Of a DNA stretch of 62,915 nucleotides, positions 17,752 through 26,190 are shown in pieces; within the stretch, counting starts at the first letter, position 1; each line of letters opens with the position of its first letter. Position numbers and translations under genes: made by a program. The notes under the pieces were generated by a model. That model was given only the letters and a program-made list of their open reading frames with translations, searched no databases and was not told the origin of the DNA. The stretch is from Nocardia sp. CNY236 (lineage in GTDB: Bacteria > Actinomycetota > Actinomycetes > Mycobacteriales > Mycobacteriaceae). The stretch spans positions 1 through 62,915 of the forward strand of contig NZ_AXVD01000029.1 of NCBI RefSeq assembly GCF_000482385.1, written 5' to 3'.

Positions 17752-18492
17752 TCAGACCCTGCCCATCAGCACCACTGCGCCGGTCTTGACGGTCCGAATC
17801 TCGACCGAGCGGATCTGGTCGGGCGTGTCGTCGACGGTTCGATCGAAGGTCAGCTCGGTGCCGGGACCGGCCGGCCACTGTGCCAGCTGCTGTTGGCGGC
17901 CGTCGGCGTGCGTGACATACAGGGCGAAATTCCAGTTGTACTTTTGCTCGCTCGGTCCGTAGCTGCACGACATCACCACTCGCGTCATGTTGCCGTCGGG
18001 AATGAGTTTGAAGCTCGCGGTCACCGGGGTCGGCGACAGCGGATCCATTCGTCGCTCGGCGAAGACCTGTTGGGAAACGCCGTCCGACTCGGTCGTATCG
18101 GACACCGTCACAGCGATCGGCACCGCGATGGCCACGGCCGCTGCGGCCGCGGCAACGGCTGCGCCCACCGACACCCATCTCGACCGTCGGCGGCGGCGCT
18201 CGGTGGCAGCGACAAGTCGCGGCAGCATCCGCGGTGACGACGTCTGTGGCGCCGGCGCAGCCGGTTCGGGGACGCTCTCGGCCACCTCGGGGGGCGGTTC
18301 GATCATCGACAGCGCGGTCTCGGTATCCACCATCGCCATCAGGCCGGGCAGTCCTGCGAGTTCGGCCACCGAGGTTCGGCAATCGGCGCAAACCGCGAGA
18401 TGGCCCTCGTACTCTTGCCGCTCGTCGCGGCTCAGGGAGCCGAGCACATACGACGCATCCCACATGGCGTAGTCATCGGCGATGTCCGTCAT
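17752..18492 (-). CDS. rslA: Zinc anti-sigma factor, RslA-like
   Basis: A 246-residue membrane anti-sigma factor. The N-terminal ZAS domain carries H31-x3-C35-x2-C38 (HLAVCADC), the redox-sensitive zinc site, after YVLGSLSRDERQEYEGH. One transmembrane segment lies at about 108-130 after an Arg-rich stop signal (RRRRRSRW). The extracytoplasmic C-terminal domain (about 135-246) ends in a beta-rich fold (FKLIPDGNMTRVVMSCSY). Start ATG 18492 overlaps the sigL stop (ATGA). It should hold SigL inactive until oxidation or regulated proteolysis releases it. The assignment as RslA rests on SigL similarity and gene order. Confidence 0.88.
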   Translation of the reverse strand: MTDIADDYAMWDASYVLGSLSRDERQEYEGHLAVCADCRTSVAELAGLPGLMAMVDTETALSMIEPPPEVAESVPEPAAPAPQTSSPRMLPRLVAATERRRRRSRWVSVGAAVAAAAAAVAIAVPIAVTVSDTTESDGVSQQVFAERRMDPLSPTPVTASFKLIPDGNMTRVVMSCSYGPSEQKYNWNFALYVTHADGRQQQLAQWPAGPGTELTFDRTVDDTPDQIRSVEIRTVKTGAVVLMGRV

Positions 18493-19025
18493 GTGTTCGT
18501 CACCCCCATCTCCTGTAGTGCGAGTCGCAGGGCGCGCATGCCGTAGTGCATCCGGGATTTCACCGTTCCCGCCGGAATGTCGAGTTCTTCGGCGATCTGG
18601 TGCGTGGACAGGCCGCGGTAATAGGCGCGCACGATGACTTCGCGATGGTCCGTGCTGAGCTTGCCGAGCGCATCCGCGACCAACCAGCCGTCCAAGGCGC
18701 GGTCGGATTGGTCGGGGAAGGGTTGTTCCGGTGGGCTGTCGGTGCGGATTTCGCGCCGGCTGCGGGCGCTACGGTACTCATCCACGGCGATATTGCGCGC
18801 CACGGTGAACAACCATGCGCGCGCCGAGGCCGTGGACTGATCCAAGACCTTCGGCCGTTGCCATGCTCGCAGCAGGGTTTCCTGCACGATGTCCTCGGCC
18901 CGTCCCGGATCCCGGACCAGGCCGAGGGTGTATCGCCACAACGCCATGGCATGTTCGTGATAGATGGCCTGCATCAAAGTGGACGGATCCGTGGATCGGC
19001 CGTCGTTGCCTCGTCCTCGGCGCAC
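18489..19025 (-). CDS. sigL: ECF sigma factor, SigL homologue
   Basis: An ECF sigma-70 factor. GTG 19025 is preferred: GGAGAGG lies 9 nt upstream and the resulting 178 residues match M. tuberculosis SigL (177), while a frame open to 19085 adds 20 residues that would overlap a candidate promoter. Region 2 contains LMQAIYHEHAMALWRY and RAEDIVQETLLRAWQRP, ending ARAWLFTVARNIAVDEYRSA. Region 4 contains LSTDHREVIVRAYYRGLST and IPAGTVKSRMHYGMRALRLA. Both are nearly word-for-word SigL. It is translationally coupled to rslA. The only strong SigL-type promoter I see lies before the ThDP enzyme; a weaker one precedes sigL itself. Confidence 0.92.
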   Translation of the reverse strand: MRRGRGNDGRSTDPSTLMQAIYHEHAMALWRYTLGLVRDPGRAEDIVQETLLRAWQRPKVLDQSTASARAWLFTVARNIAVDEYRSARSRREIRTDSPPEQPFPDQSDRALDGWLVADALGKLSTDHREVIVRAYYRGLSTHQIAEELDIPAGTVKSRMHYGMRALRLALQEMGVTNT

Positions 19026-19088
19026 AGGTGCATACCTCTCCGCTGGTGGTGCGGGGACTATGTGCGGGCGCAGCTGACCTGTCACCCA

Positions 19089-19116
19089 TGCTCGGGCCGA
19101 TTCACCGGGGGGTTCT
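19089..19116 (-). promoter_or_regulatory. Possible SigL autoregulatory promoter (imperfect)
   Basis: On the minus strand, AGAACC (19116-19111), 16 nt, CGAGCA (19094-19089). The -35 has one mismatch to TGAACC and the spacing is the same as in the ThDP-operon promoter, but the -10 keeps only CG. Initiation near 19082 would leave about 57 nt before the preferred sigL start. Confidence 0.35.
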
Positions 19117-19175
19117 CATGCCGTGTTCTCCTTCGGTCTGTCGTTCTCTTTCGGTCTGCCGAGGAATACACGGTC

Positions 19176-19808
19176 TCAATTGCGTTCGAGTTCAATCGGA
19201 TGGGTGGCGAGCAGCGAGAGGGGTAGCGGTTGACGGCGCAGGACGTCCGCCCAGAGGTCGGCACGCCCGGTGCTGATCGGATCGGACGGCAATGCCGACA
19301 ACACGATCCAATCGTCGTTGTCGAGTTCGCCTTCCAGTTGGCCGAAGGTCCAGCCCGCGTAACCGGCGAATATCCGGATGCCTTCCACCACGGAACCGAT
19401 CTGCTCCGGATCGGCGTCGAGGTCGACCAACACGATCCGTCCGTCGATGCGTCGGAGCCCGGCAGCGCTGTCGATGCGCACTCCGACGCGAACGGTACCC
19501 AGGCACAGCGCGGCGTCTCGCTTCACCGGACCACCGACGAACAGTGTCCGGGGCGCTGCGACCGCATCCGTCCACTGGGGCAGGACTTCGTGTACGGCGG
19601 TATCGCTCGGGCGGTTGAGTACCACCCCGAGGCTGCCCGCCTCGTTGTGCTCGATGATGTAGACGACGGTGCGCCGGAACGTCGGCTCGACCAACTCCGT
19701 GGCCGAGACCAACAATGTGCCGGCGCGGACCGCTTGGTCGCCGCGCCGTCTGCGTTCGCCATGCCCGCCGCGAGTCTGCCGATCGTCCGGGTCTTCTGAG
19801 CGTGCCAC
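19176..19808 (-). CDS. YqgE/AlgH family protein (UPF0301)
   Basis: A 210-residue member of the UPF0301 family, homologous to Rv0038. Conserved blocks are VRAGTLLVSATELVEPTF, VVYIIEHNEAGSLGVVLNRP, LFVGGPVKRDAALCLG, RIFAGYAGWTFGQLEGEL, DDWIVLSALPSD, and the C-terminal LRRQPLPLSLLATHP. The first 26 residues are charged and variable, so a later start is possible. The biochemical role of the family is not settled. It is a stand-alone gene about 150 nt upstream of sigL on the same strand. Confidence 0.93.
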   Translation of the reverse strand: MARSEDPDDRQTRGGHGERRRRGDQAVRAGTLLVSATELVEPTFRRTVVYIIEHNEAGSLGVVLNRPSDTAVHEVLPQWTDAVAAPRTLFVGGPVKRDAALCLGTVRVGVRIDSAAGLRRIDGRIVLVDLDADPEQIGSVVEGIRIFAGYAGWTFGQLEGELDNDDWIVLSALPSDPISTGRADLWADVLRRQPLPLSLLATHPIELERN

Positions 19809-19912
19809 TCCGCCATCATCTCAGCTGTTCGGTGATAATGCGTGCCTCGTGGCCTACTTCTGTGCGCGCGTCGCGCCACCCGGAGTCGGCCCGGCCAGCG
19901 CGGACCGACGAG

Positions 19913-20224
19913 TCACTGTGGCAGGTGTAGCCGATCGCGAGCCCAGTGCGGCACCATCGAAAGGTACTCGGGGCGCGTCTCGATGAAGTGGTTGACCATG
20001 GGACACATGGGTAGTGCGCCGAGCTTGTCGTCGCGGGTGCTGTTCAGTGCGGTCTCGACCAACAACGCCCCGTACCCCTGGCCTTGGTACTGCGGGTTGA
20101 TTTCGGTGTGCACGAAAGCACGTTCCGACGCCGTGTCCTGATACTCGGCATAGCCGACGATTGCGCCGTCGACGTAGATCTCGAAGCGTTCCAGTGCAGT
20201 GTTGTTACTGACCTCGGTCGACAT
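19913..20224 (-). CDS. Small GNAT-family acetyltransferase
   Basis: A 103-residue single-domain GNAT of the YidJ/Gtn type (GNAT_acetyltr_2). The strand FEIYVDGAIVGYAEYQD is followed by FVHTEINPQYQGQGYGALLV, which holds the acetyl-CoA pyrophosphate loop QGQGYG. PMCPMVNHFIETRPEY is a conserved C-terminal block of this small family. Such proteins are about 90-110 residues, so it is complete. The substrate is unknown. It is divergent from glycerate kinase, with an 87-nt gap. Confidence 0.85.
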   Translation of the reverse strand: MSTEVSNNTALERFEIYVDGAIVGYAEYQDTASERAFVHTEINPQYQGQGYGALLVETALNSTRDDKLGALPMCPMVNHFIETRPEYLSMVPHWARDRLHLPQ

Positions 20225-20311
20225 GGCTCGACGCTACTCTGTCGGCCGGAATCCGAGAAATACGGCAGCCGCGGGAATGCGCAGGTGCCCGTCCCGTCGG
20301 ACAATGAGGAC

Positions 20312-21448
20312 ATGACGCGCGTGTCGCCGGCCCGAGTGTTGCTCGCCCCCGACAAGTTCAAGGGATCGCTCACCGCGGCACAGGCGGCGTCGGCATTGGC
20401 TGCGGGGTTTTCCCGCAGTGCGCCAGGTGTCCTCGTGCGGCAGGTGCCGGTCGCCGATGGTGGTGACGGCACGGTCGACGCCTTGGTGGCTGCGGGGTGG
20501 ACGCGCGTCGATATGACCGCCCCGGGGCCGACCGGTCTGCCGCGCCATACGTCCTACGCCCGGCATGCGGCGACCGCGGTGGTGGAATTGGCTGCAGTGG
20601 TGGGATCGGCCGCGCTGCCCGGCGGGCGACTCGAACCGTTGACGTCGAGCACGTTCGGTCTCGGCGTCGTCGTGGCGCACGCGATGGACCACGGCGCCAC
20701 GCACATCGTGCTCGGTGTGGGTGGCAGCGCCTCCACCGATGGTGGCGCGGGCATGCTCGAGGCGCTCGGCGCCCGCATCCTGACCGCCGAGGGCGCGCCT
20801 GTGCCCGCCGGCGGGGCGGCCTTGGCGCGCGCAACGCGATTGGACCGCTCGGGACTGCATCCCAAGGTGGCCGCCACGACGTTCACCGTGGCCTGCGATG
20901 TCGACAACCCGCTGCTCGGGCCACGCGGGGCCGTTGCGGTCTACGCGCCGCAGAAGGGCGCCGGCCCGGCGGATCTCGGCATTCTCGAATCGGCGCTTGC
21001 TACCTGGGCCGGTGTCGTCGGCCCCGAATTCGTCGACCGGCCGGGTGCAGGCGCCGCGGGAGGTACCGGTTTCGGTGCGCTCGCCGTTCTGGGCGCGCAC
21101 ATGCGCAGTGGCATCGAGGTCGTGCTCGACTTGCTCGAGTTTCGTGCATTGCTCGCAACCACGACTCTCGTGGTCACAGGTGAGGGCTCGTTGGATCGCC
21201 AAAGCCTGCACGGCAAAGCGCCGTTCGGCGTGTGTGCGGTCGCGCGCGCCGCACACGTCCCGGTAATCGCCGTCGCAGGTCGCGCACTGCTGGAGCCCGG
21301 TGAGATCGCGGCCGCGGGGTTCGCCGGTTGCTATTCGCTCGCCGAGATAGAACCCGACCCGCGCCGGTCGATGGCATCGGCGGCGGCGTTGCTCGACCGT
21401 GTCGCCGGGCGGATCGCGATCGAATGGCTCGGCGCCCCGACCCGGTGA
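20312..21448 (+). CDS. Glycerate kinase (GlxK/GarK family)
   Basis: A 378-residue glycerate 2-kinase-type enzyme. The N-terminal RVLLAPDKFKGSLTAAQAA, VPVADGGDGTVDAL and VLGVGGSASTDGGAGMLEALGA are hallmark blocks, as is VTGEGSLDRQSLHGKAPFGV near the C-terminus. It phosphorylates glycerate with ATP, feeding it to glycolysis. ATG 20312 is used with GAGGA just upstream; GTG 20321 is an alternative. Glycerate would also be the product of the glucosylglycerate hydrolase at 7.5-8.8 kb, although the genes are far apart. Its stop codon is directly abutted by the stop of the convergent aroQ gene, with no spacer. Confidence 0.92.
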   Translation: MTRVSPARVLLAPDKFKGSLTAAQAASALAAGFSRSAPGVLVRQVPVADGGDGTVDALVAAGWTRVDMTAPGPTGLPRHTSYARHAATAVVELAAVVGSAALPGGRLEPLTSSTFGLGVVVAHAMDHGATHIVLGVGGSASTDGGAGMLEALGARILTAEGAPVPAGGAALARATRLDRSGLHPKVAATTFTVACDVDNPLLGPRGAVAVYAPQKGAGPADLGILESALATWAGVVGPEFVDRPGAGAAGGTGFGALAVLGAHMRSGIEVVLDLLEFRALLATTTLVVTGEGSLDRQSLHGKAPFGVCAVARAAHVPVIAVAGRALLEPGEIAAAGFAGCYSLAEIEPDPRRSMASAAALLDRVAGRIAIEWLGAPTR

Positions 21449-21991
21449 TCAGCCGCGGTTGCTCGTGGATGGCCGATCGAGTCGGCGCGAACGGGAGAGA
21501 AATTCGATCGCCGCAGCGTAGCCATGGATGCCCATCCCCGCGATCACTGCGGTCGCGATCGGCGAAATATAGGAATGGTGCCGGAACTGTTCGCGGGCGT
21601 GCACATTGCTGATGTGTACTTCGACGATCGGGAGTTCGGGAATCACCAACGCGTCACGCAGCGCCACCGAGGTGTGGGTGAGGCCGCCGGGATTGATCAC
21701 GATGCCCGACTCTGCGCCGCGCGCTCGATGGATGCGCTCGATCAGTGCGCCTTCGTAGTTGGACTGGAAGGTGACGACCTCGTGACCGAACGTCGCCGCG
21801 GTCCGTGTGCACAGTTCCACTACGTCGTCCAGGGTTGCCGCGCCGTATACCTCCGGCTGCCGGGTGCCGAGCATATTGAGGTTTGGACCGTTGAGAACGA
21901 GAATCGGGCCCGCTGCCGGGCTGTGGGTCGTCCGGCCCGATGCCGGGCTGTGGGTCATCGGGCCCGATGTGGGGCCAGGGGTCTCGGCCAT
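21449..21991 (-). CDS. aroQ: Type II 3-dehydroquinate dehydratase with repeat extension
   Basis: Third step of the shikimate pathway, dehydrating 3-dehydroquinate to 3-dehydroshikimate. The core (about 30-180) carries [20 protein letters not shown] with the catalytic Tyr, the [13 protein letters not shown] block, [20 protein letters not shown], and [21 protein letters not shown] with the catalytic His. Normal enzymes are about 145 residues; this one is 180, mainly because of an N-terminal extension of about 29 residues made of 9-residue repeats ([18 protein letters not shown]). The extension comes from a DNA tandem repeat at 21905-21974. A start just before ILVLNGPN would remove it, but I see no start codon there. 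It abuts glycerate kinase tail to tail. Confidence 0.95.
   Translation of the reverse strand: MAETPGPTSGPMTHSPASGRTTHSPAAGPILVLNGPNLNMLGTRQPEVYGAATLDDVVELCTRTAATFGHEVVTFQSNYEGALIERIHRARGAESGIVINPGGLTHTSVALRDALVIPELPIVEVHISNVHAREQFRHHSYISPIATAVIAGMGIHGYAAAIEFLSRSRRLDRPSTSNRG
21905..21974. repeat. 27-bp in-frame tandem repeat in aroQ 5' end
   Basis: Two 27-bp copies, 21905-21931 and 21932-21958, differ at only a few positions and are followed by a 16-bp partial third copy (21959-21974). The unit is a multiple of three and encodes nine residues (pattern G-x-x-T-H-S-P-A-x), so copy-number change would lengthen or shorten AroQ without a frameshift. Confidence 0.85.
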
Positions 21992-22019
21992 GGGGCAACC
22001 TTAGACTCGCCCCACGCGA

Positions 22020-22610
22020 TCAGAGGCCACGCGGTCCTTCCGAGCGCAGGTCGTCGACCTTGCGCATGGCGTCGCGCAATTCCTCCAACCACGATTCCGC
22101 GTGCTTGCCTGCCAGCTTCACCGTCCAGGCCAATGCATCGGCGCGCGAGCGGGCAACGCCCGCGTCGACCAAGGTATCGAGGACCTTGCGTTCCGGCTGA
22201 CGTAGCCGAGTCATGATCGGAACAGCCAGGTGAGTGAACATGATTCGCTCGCCGTCGACCGAGACCCCCCACGCGACGTTTCGCCGGTAGCGGTGCTGCG
22301 CTTCGGTGGCAATTCGCATCCGACTCGGTCGGGTGGATTCACGAAACCGTGCGACCGCGCCTTCCTTGGTGGCGCGTGGCACCTCCTCGGTCGGTGTGTC
22401 GCTCCCCTCGGACGTGGACTGTTCCAGCTGGGATATCGGCAGTTCACCGATGACGACGATTTCGTCCCGGTCCACTTCGACGATCGGGGTACCGGTGAAC
22501 CACTCCTGTGGCAATCTTCCGGCGAACCAGTCGGGTGCGTCGGCAGCGTCGGGCAGATCGGCTTGTTGCCAACCGCCCGGTCGACCGAAACCGCGATGCT
22601 TACTCGTCAT
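22020..22610 (-). CDS. Conserved hypothetical, helical C-terminus
   Basis: A 196-residue soluble protein I cannot assign. Residues 1-60 include DWFAGRLPQEWFTG and VDRDEIVVIGELP, a strand-rich region. Residues 60-90 are a charged Ser/Glu linker. Residues 90-196 contain RFRESTRPSRMRIATEAQHRY, GVSVDGERIMFTHLAVPIMTR and a helical tail (LDTLVDAGVARSRADALAWTVKLAGKHAESW) resembling a ribbon-helix-helix-like dimer region found in some actinobacterial hypotheticals. No catalytic motif is visible. Start ATG 22610 is 28 nt from the aroQ start on the same strand, so it precedes aroQ and may be co-transcribed with it. Confidence 0.6.
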   Translation of the reverse strand: MTSKHRGFGRPGGWQQADLPDAADAPDWFAGRLPQEWFTGTPIVEVDRDEIVVIGELPISQLEQSTSEGSDTPTEEVPRATKEGAVARFRESTRPSRMRIATEAQHRYRRNVAWGVSVDGERIMFTHLAVPIMTRLRQPERKVLDTLVDAGVARSRADALAWTVKLAGKHAESWLEELRDAMRKVDDLRSEGPRGL

Positions 22611-22960
22611 GAGTGATCACCCACCTATAGAGCTCCGATGCTGTCGATAATTACAAGATTACGCCGCAAATCGTGCGGTCGATTTCGCTGTGCGCGAACG
22701 TACCGGTGACATCGATGGATACCGTTCGTCGTGTCCGAGATGTCGGATATGGTGATTCACCTTGCAACTTCGCAGATTGCCTCGGTAGTGGCGTCGTTGT
22801 GCCACCCGTGACTGTCGAATGATGACGAAACATGCCTCGAGGTGGGTTGTCTCAGGGCGCAATCGGTTGCTGAGCATGGATAACGTCCGCGCTACGGTGC
22901 CATCGCGGTCTGATCTTTTCCGGTACCGTGTTCTTGTTGCTGGAGTGACAAGAGTGAAGA
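22611..22960. other. Intergenic region, divergent promoters
   Basis: A 350-nt gap between two divergently transcribed genes. It is AT-richer than its surroundings near 22640-22800, as expected for promoters. I see no convincing RNA gene, strong hairpin or reading frame with an RBS in it. Confidence 0.5.
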
Positions 22961-24646
22961 GTGGGCGATATGGATGTGTGGGGATCCCGCCGCCTGCGCG
23001 TTCGCGGTGTGATAGCACTGTTGGGGGTGGTATTGCTCGCGATCGCGCTTGGGTCGTGCGGGATGCAGGAGAAGCGGAGCGAAGCAGAAGCCGTCGTCGA
23101 GCGCTTCGCGGATCTGCTGGACGATCACAATTACGCTGGCGCCGCGGAGTTGACCTCCTACCCCACCGCAGCTACAGCAACATTAGAGCAAATGTTTGCC
23201 GGGCTTCGACCCGGCACCGTCGACTACCGCAAGACCCAGTTCATCGGTTTGGACGCGCACTCGGCGATCTTCAACATGGATGCGAACTGGAACTTCGGCG
23301 AGGACAAGAACTGGACCTATAGCGTGCGCGGCACCGTGCGCAAGCTGGCGATCGGTTGGCGGATCTCCTGGGAGCCCGAGGTCGTCATGCCGCAGTTGCG
23401 GCATGATCGAACCGTCCGATTGGTGCGCACCTTGCCATCGCCGGCGCCGCGGGTCACCGACATCCTCGGCGAGGCATTGATGACCGAGCAGACCATCAAT
23501 GTCGTCAAACTCGATCCGGCAACCATGCCCGACCCGGTCGCGTCGACGAATGCACTGGCCAAGGCCATCGAGCCGGTCGCGCCACTGATCACGGGACCGT
23601 CGATGATGCGGCAGATCGCCACCGCGCACGGCAAGCCGGTGGTCGCGGTGAATCTGCGTGACGGCGATTTCGCCATTTTGAAACCACGAATCGCGACGAT
23701 TCCCGGTGTGATCATGGAGAAACAGCCGAGGTTGATCTCTGTCGACCGCAGAGTCTGGTCGCCGCTATTGGACGCACTGCGCAAAGTGCACCGAGACAGT
23801 CAGCAGAAGTACTCCGGCTGGGGTGTCGAGCTTTTCGACGACACCGGCGAAGTGGTGACCCAACTCGCCGGTGAACAGGGACCGCCCGGGCCGGACATTG
23901 CGGGCACGATGGACCAGCGTTTGCAACGCGCTGCCGAAGATGCCGTGGTCAGCGTGGCCACACCGGCATCGATCGTGGCGATTCAGCCGTCGAGTGGGGC
24001 GGTGGTCGCGGTCGCGCAGAACAATCAGGCCAGCGATCATGGTCCGGTGGCGTTCACCGGACTCTATCCGGTGGGCGGCGCCATGGAGCTGTTTCGCGTG
24101 GTCGCCGCCGCGGACAAAGGAATTGCCCCGCACGAGGTTTCGGTGCAGGATGCGGTCGAGGCGGCCCCTGCGCTAGGGGTGGGTATCGACTTCCAGGTCC
24201 CCGGTCTGAACGAGGCAACCGGCCGGTTGGCTCTGGCAGGTCGTAGCGAGCCGGTGTTCCAGGGCAGTGGATCGGATGCCGTATTGGCCAGCACCTTTGG
24301 TATGGCGATCGCCGCTGCCACGATTGTGCGGGGGACGATACCCTCGCCGATGATCGAGGTCGGTCGTCCGGCCACCACCGAGGCTCGGCTCGAACCGTTG
24401 CCCTCGGGCGCTGTCGATCGGCTGCGTGGCGTGCTGCGTGATGCTACGAACGCGCCGGAGTTGGCGCGAGTGCGCCAGTACCGAGATGTCGTTGCCTATG
24501 CGGCGAAAGCAGGGTCGGACGGGTGGCTCATCGGGTCGATGGGTGATCTGGTGTTCGCTGTTCACATCGATGACGTGGACAGCACGAATGCGACGGCCCG
24601 GATGGCGGCCCGGATGCTGCAGTCCCTGGCGACATCGCAACCATAG
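22961..24646 (+). CDS. Degenerate penicillin-binding-protein-like lipoprotein
   Basis: A 561-residue protein with the architecture of class B PBPs of the PBPlipo (Rv2864c) type: signal peptide with lipobox LGSCG, NTF2-like MecA_N domain (about 35-150), PBP dimerisation region, then a transpeptidase fold from about 310. The catalytic motifs are gone. The SxxK position reads YPVGGAMEL instead of YPPGSTFK, so both Ser and Lys are lost. The KTG motif reads AKAGSDG, and no SxN is visible. The fold-keeping segments AIQPSSGAVVAVAQN and DGWLIGSMGDLVFAV remain. It is probably a non-catalytic relative acting as scaffold or regulator of wall synthesis. Start GTG 22961 is uncertain; ATG 22970 is possible. 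Confidence 0.82.
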   Translation: MGDMDVWGSRRLRVRGVIALLGVVLLAIALGSCGMQEKRSEAEAVVERFADLLDDHNYAGAAELTSYPTAATATLEQMFAGLRPGTVDYRKTQFIGLDAHSAIFNMDANWNFGEDKNWTYSVRGTVRKLAIGWRISWEPEVVMPQLRHDRTVRLVRTLPSPAPRVTDILGEALMTEQTINVVKLDPATMPDPVASTNALAKAIEPVAPLITGPSMMRQIATAHGKPVVAVNLRDGDFAILKPRIATIPGVIMEKQPRLISVDRRVWSPLLDALRKVHRDSQQKYSGWGVELFDDTGEVVTQLAGEQGPPGPDIAGTMDQRLQRAAEDAVVSVATPASIVAIQPSSGAVVAVAQNNQASDHGPVAFTGLYPVGGAMELFRVVAAADKGIAPHEVSVQDAVEAAPALGVGIDFQVPGLNEATGRLALAGRSEPVFQGSGSDAVLASTFGMAIAAATIVRGTIPSPMIEVGRPATTEARLEPLPSGAVDRLRGVLRDATNAPELARVRQYRDVVAYAAKAGSDGWLIGSMGDLVFAVHIDDVDSTNATARMAARMLQSLATSQP

Positions 24647-24656
24647 CGACAGCGGA

Positions 24657-25088
24657 CTACGGGCGACTCTGCCGTGCGGAGGTCACCGCGCGAAAGACCG
24701 CGCGCCAGCCCAGCAAGAACACCGCCAGCACAGTGCCGGCGACCAGTACGAAACTCACTGCGATGCCCTGACCGCTGAGCACTCGCAGCAGCATGCCGCC
24801 GGACAGCGTGGTTGCCCAGACCACAACGCCCGTGGGTACCAGCGCGGTGCCGGCGGGTCGCGTGGCGCTGCCCGAGGTTGCCCACCGGCGCGCGATGATC
24901 AGCCACCCGATGGCCAGTCCCGTCCCGAACGGCCACAGGGTACGCACCAAGCCGGCGAGCATCGCTTCGTCGTGGCTGCGTCTGCCGAGCACGCAGAAAA
25001 GGGCGACGAGTAGCACGTCCATCGCCAACGGGGCCAATGTCCTCACCCGGGCCAGGGTAGTGGGGCCGTGGCGCCGTACTCCGCGCAC
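24657..25088 (-). CDS. DUF3054-like membrane protein
   Basis: A 143-residue integral membrane protein with four helices and the motif LAPLAMDVLLVALFCVLGRR-SHDE near the start, then LWPFGTGLAIGWL, typical of DUF3054 proteins. The function of the family is unknown. A GTG at 25046 directly before RTLAPLAMD is an alternative start. It is the last gene of a likely three-gene operon with the flippase-like gene (9-nt gap) and the adenylate cyclase. Confidence 0.72.
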   Translation of the reverse strand: MRGVRRHGPTTLARVRTLAPLAMDVLLVALFCVLGRRSHDEAMLAGLVRTLWPFGTGLAIGWLIIARRWATSGSATRPAGTALVPTGVVVWATTLSGGMLLRVLSGQGIAVSFVLVAGTVLAVFLLGWRAVFRAVTSARQSRP

Positions 25089-25097
25089 CGGCCCCGC

Positions 25098-26186
25098 TCA
25101 CAGCCGCCGCTGCTCGAATTCCTTCGCCAGTTCCGCATCCCCGATCTGCGGTCGACGGAAAAGGAACAGAAAGATGACCCAACCGACAATCGCGACCAGG
25201 ATGAAACTCACCATCCGGTAAACGAACGCTGCGGCGACAGCCTGCGTGGCCGTCAGCCCCGCCGCGGCGGTCAGACCATAGATGAGGGTTGCGTCGACAT
25301 AGACGATCCCGCCGGGCGCGAACGGGATCGACCCGACGGCTTTGCCGGCGGCGAAGGCGAGCAGCAAGCCCGCGATGCGCGGATCGGCGCCGACCGCATA
25401 GCAGGCGACGCCCAGACAGGCGACATCGGCGAACCGATGGACCAGGGCCCAGGCCGTGACCGCCACACCGTCACGCGTGCCGAGGTCGACCGATTCGAGT
25501 TGCCGCAGCACGTCGGTGATCGCGCTCGCGCCGTGGTCCTGGGGGCGCTTACGCAACCGGTTCAGCAGCGCCAGTGCCCGACGCAACACCGTCTCGATCG
25601 AGCCGGGACGACGCGCGGCGTAATTACCCGCCCAGACCAGGGCGACCACGGCGACCAGCGACACGATCAATTTCAGCGGGCCGACCTGCCCACCGACCGC
25701 CAACGTGCCGCCCACTCCGAGTAGTGCCAATCCCACCGCGGCGACCACTCCGGAGAACAACAACTGCCAGGACGCCACGATCGGACTGGCTCCCCAGCGT
25801 CTGGTCTGGCGATAGGTGAAGGCGGTGGAGAACACTTGGCCCGCGGGCAGGGTCACCGCCATCGCGGTGGCGCCGTAGACCACCGCAGCCGATGTTCGCT
25901 GACCGACCGCGACCCCGCCGGCGTTGAGCAGCTGCTTCTGCACTCTGGCGAAGCCGCTCATCGAGACGGCCTGCAACCAGATCGCGGCCGCCACCCATCC
26001 CCAGTGAATATCGGTGAGTTTTCGCCACGACTCGTGCAGCCGTGGCCACAGATACACGCCCTCGATGATCAACAAGGCCAACAACGCGGCACCGAGAACC
26101 CACTTCGACCAGCGGAATCGACCGCGGTGGGAGGCCGCCGGGGGCGGCGACGCAGTTGCGCCTGCCGTTTCCCTCTTGGCGGTCAC
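25098..26186 (-). CDS. YbhN/UPF0104 flippase-like membrane protein
   Basis: A 362-residue polytopic protein of the lysylphosphatidylglycerol-synthase transmembrane/flippase-like superfamily (UPF0104). About eight helices follow a short basic N-terminus. Characteristic pieces are WLQAVSMSGFARVQKQLLNAGG, TLPAGQVFSTAFTYRQTRRWGA and SIPFAPGGIVYVDATLIYGL. There is no synthetase or deacylase domain, so it may move a lipid-linked substrate; the substrate is unknown. It lies 4 nt after the cyclase stop and before the DUF3054 gene. Confidence 0.85.
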   Translation of the reverse strand: MTAKRETAGATASPPPAASHRGRFRWSKWVLGAALLALLIIEGVYLWPRLHESWRKLTDIHWGWVAAAIWLQAVSMSGFARVQKQLLNAGGVAVGQRTSAAVVYGATAMAVTLPAGQVFSTAFTYRQTRRWGASPIVASWQLLFSGVVAAVGLALLGVGGTLAVGGQVGPLKLIVSLVAVVALVWAGNYAARRPGSIETVLRRALALLNRLRKRPQDHGASAITDVLRQLESVDLGTRDGVAVTAWALVHRFADVACLGVACYAVGADPRIAGLLLAFAAGKAVGSIPFAPGGIVYVDATLIYGLTAAAGLTATQAVAAAFVYRMVSFILVAIVGWVIFLFLFRRPQIGDAELAKEFEQRRL

Positions 26187-26190
26187 GCGG

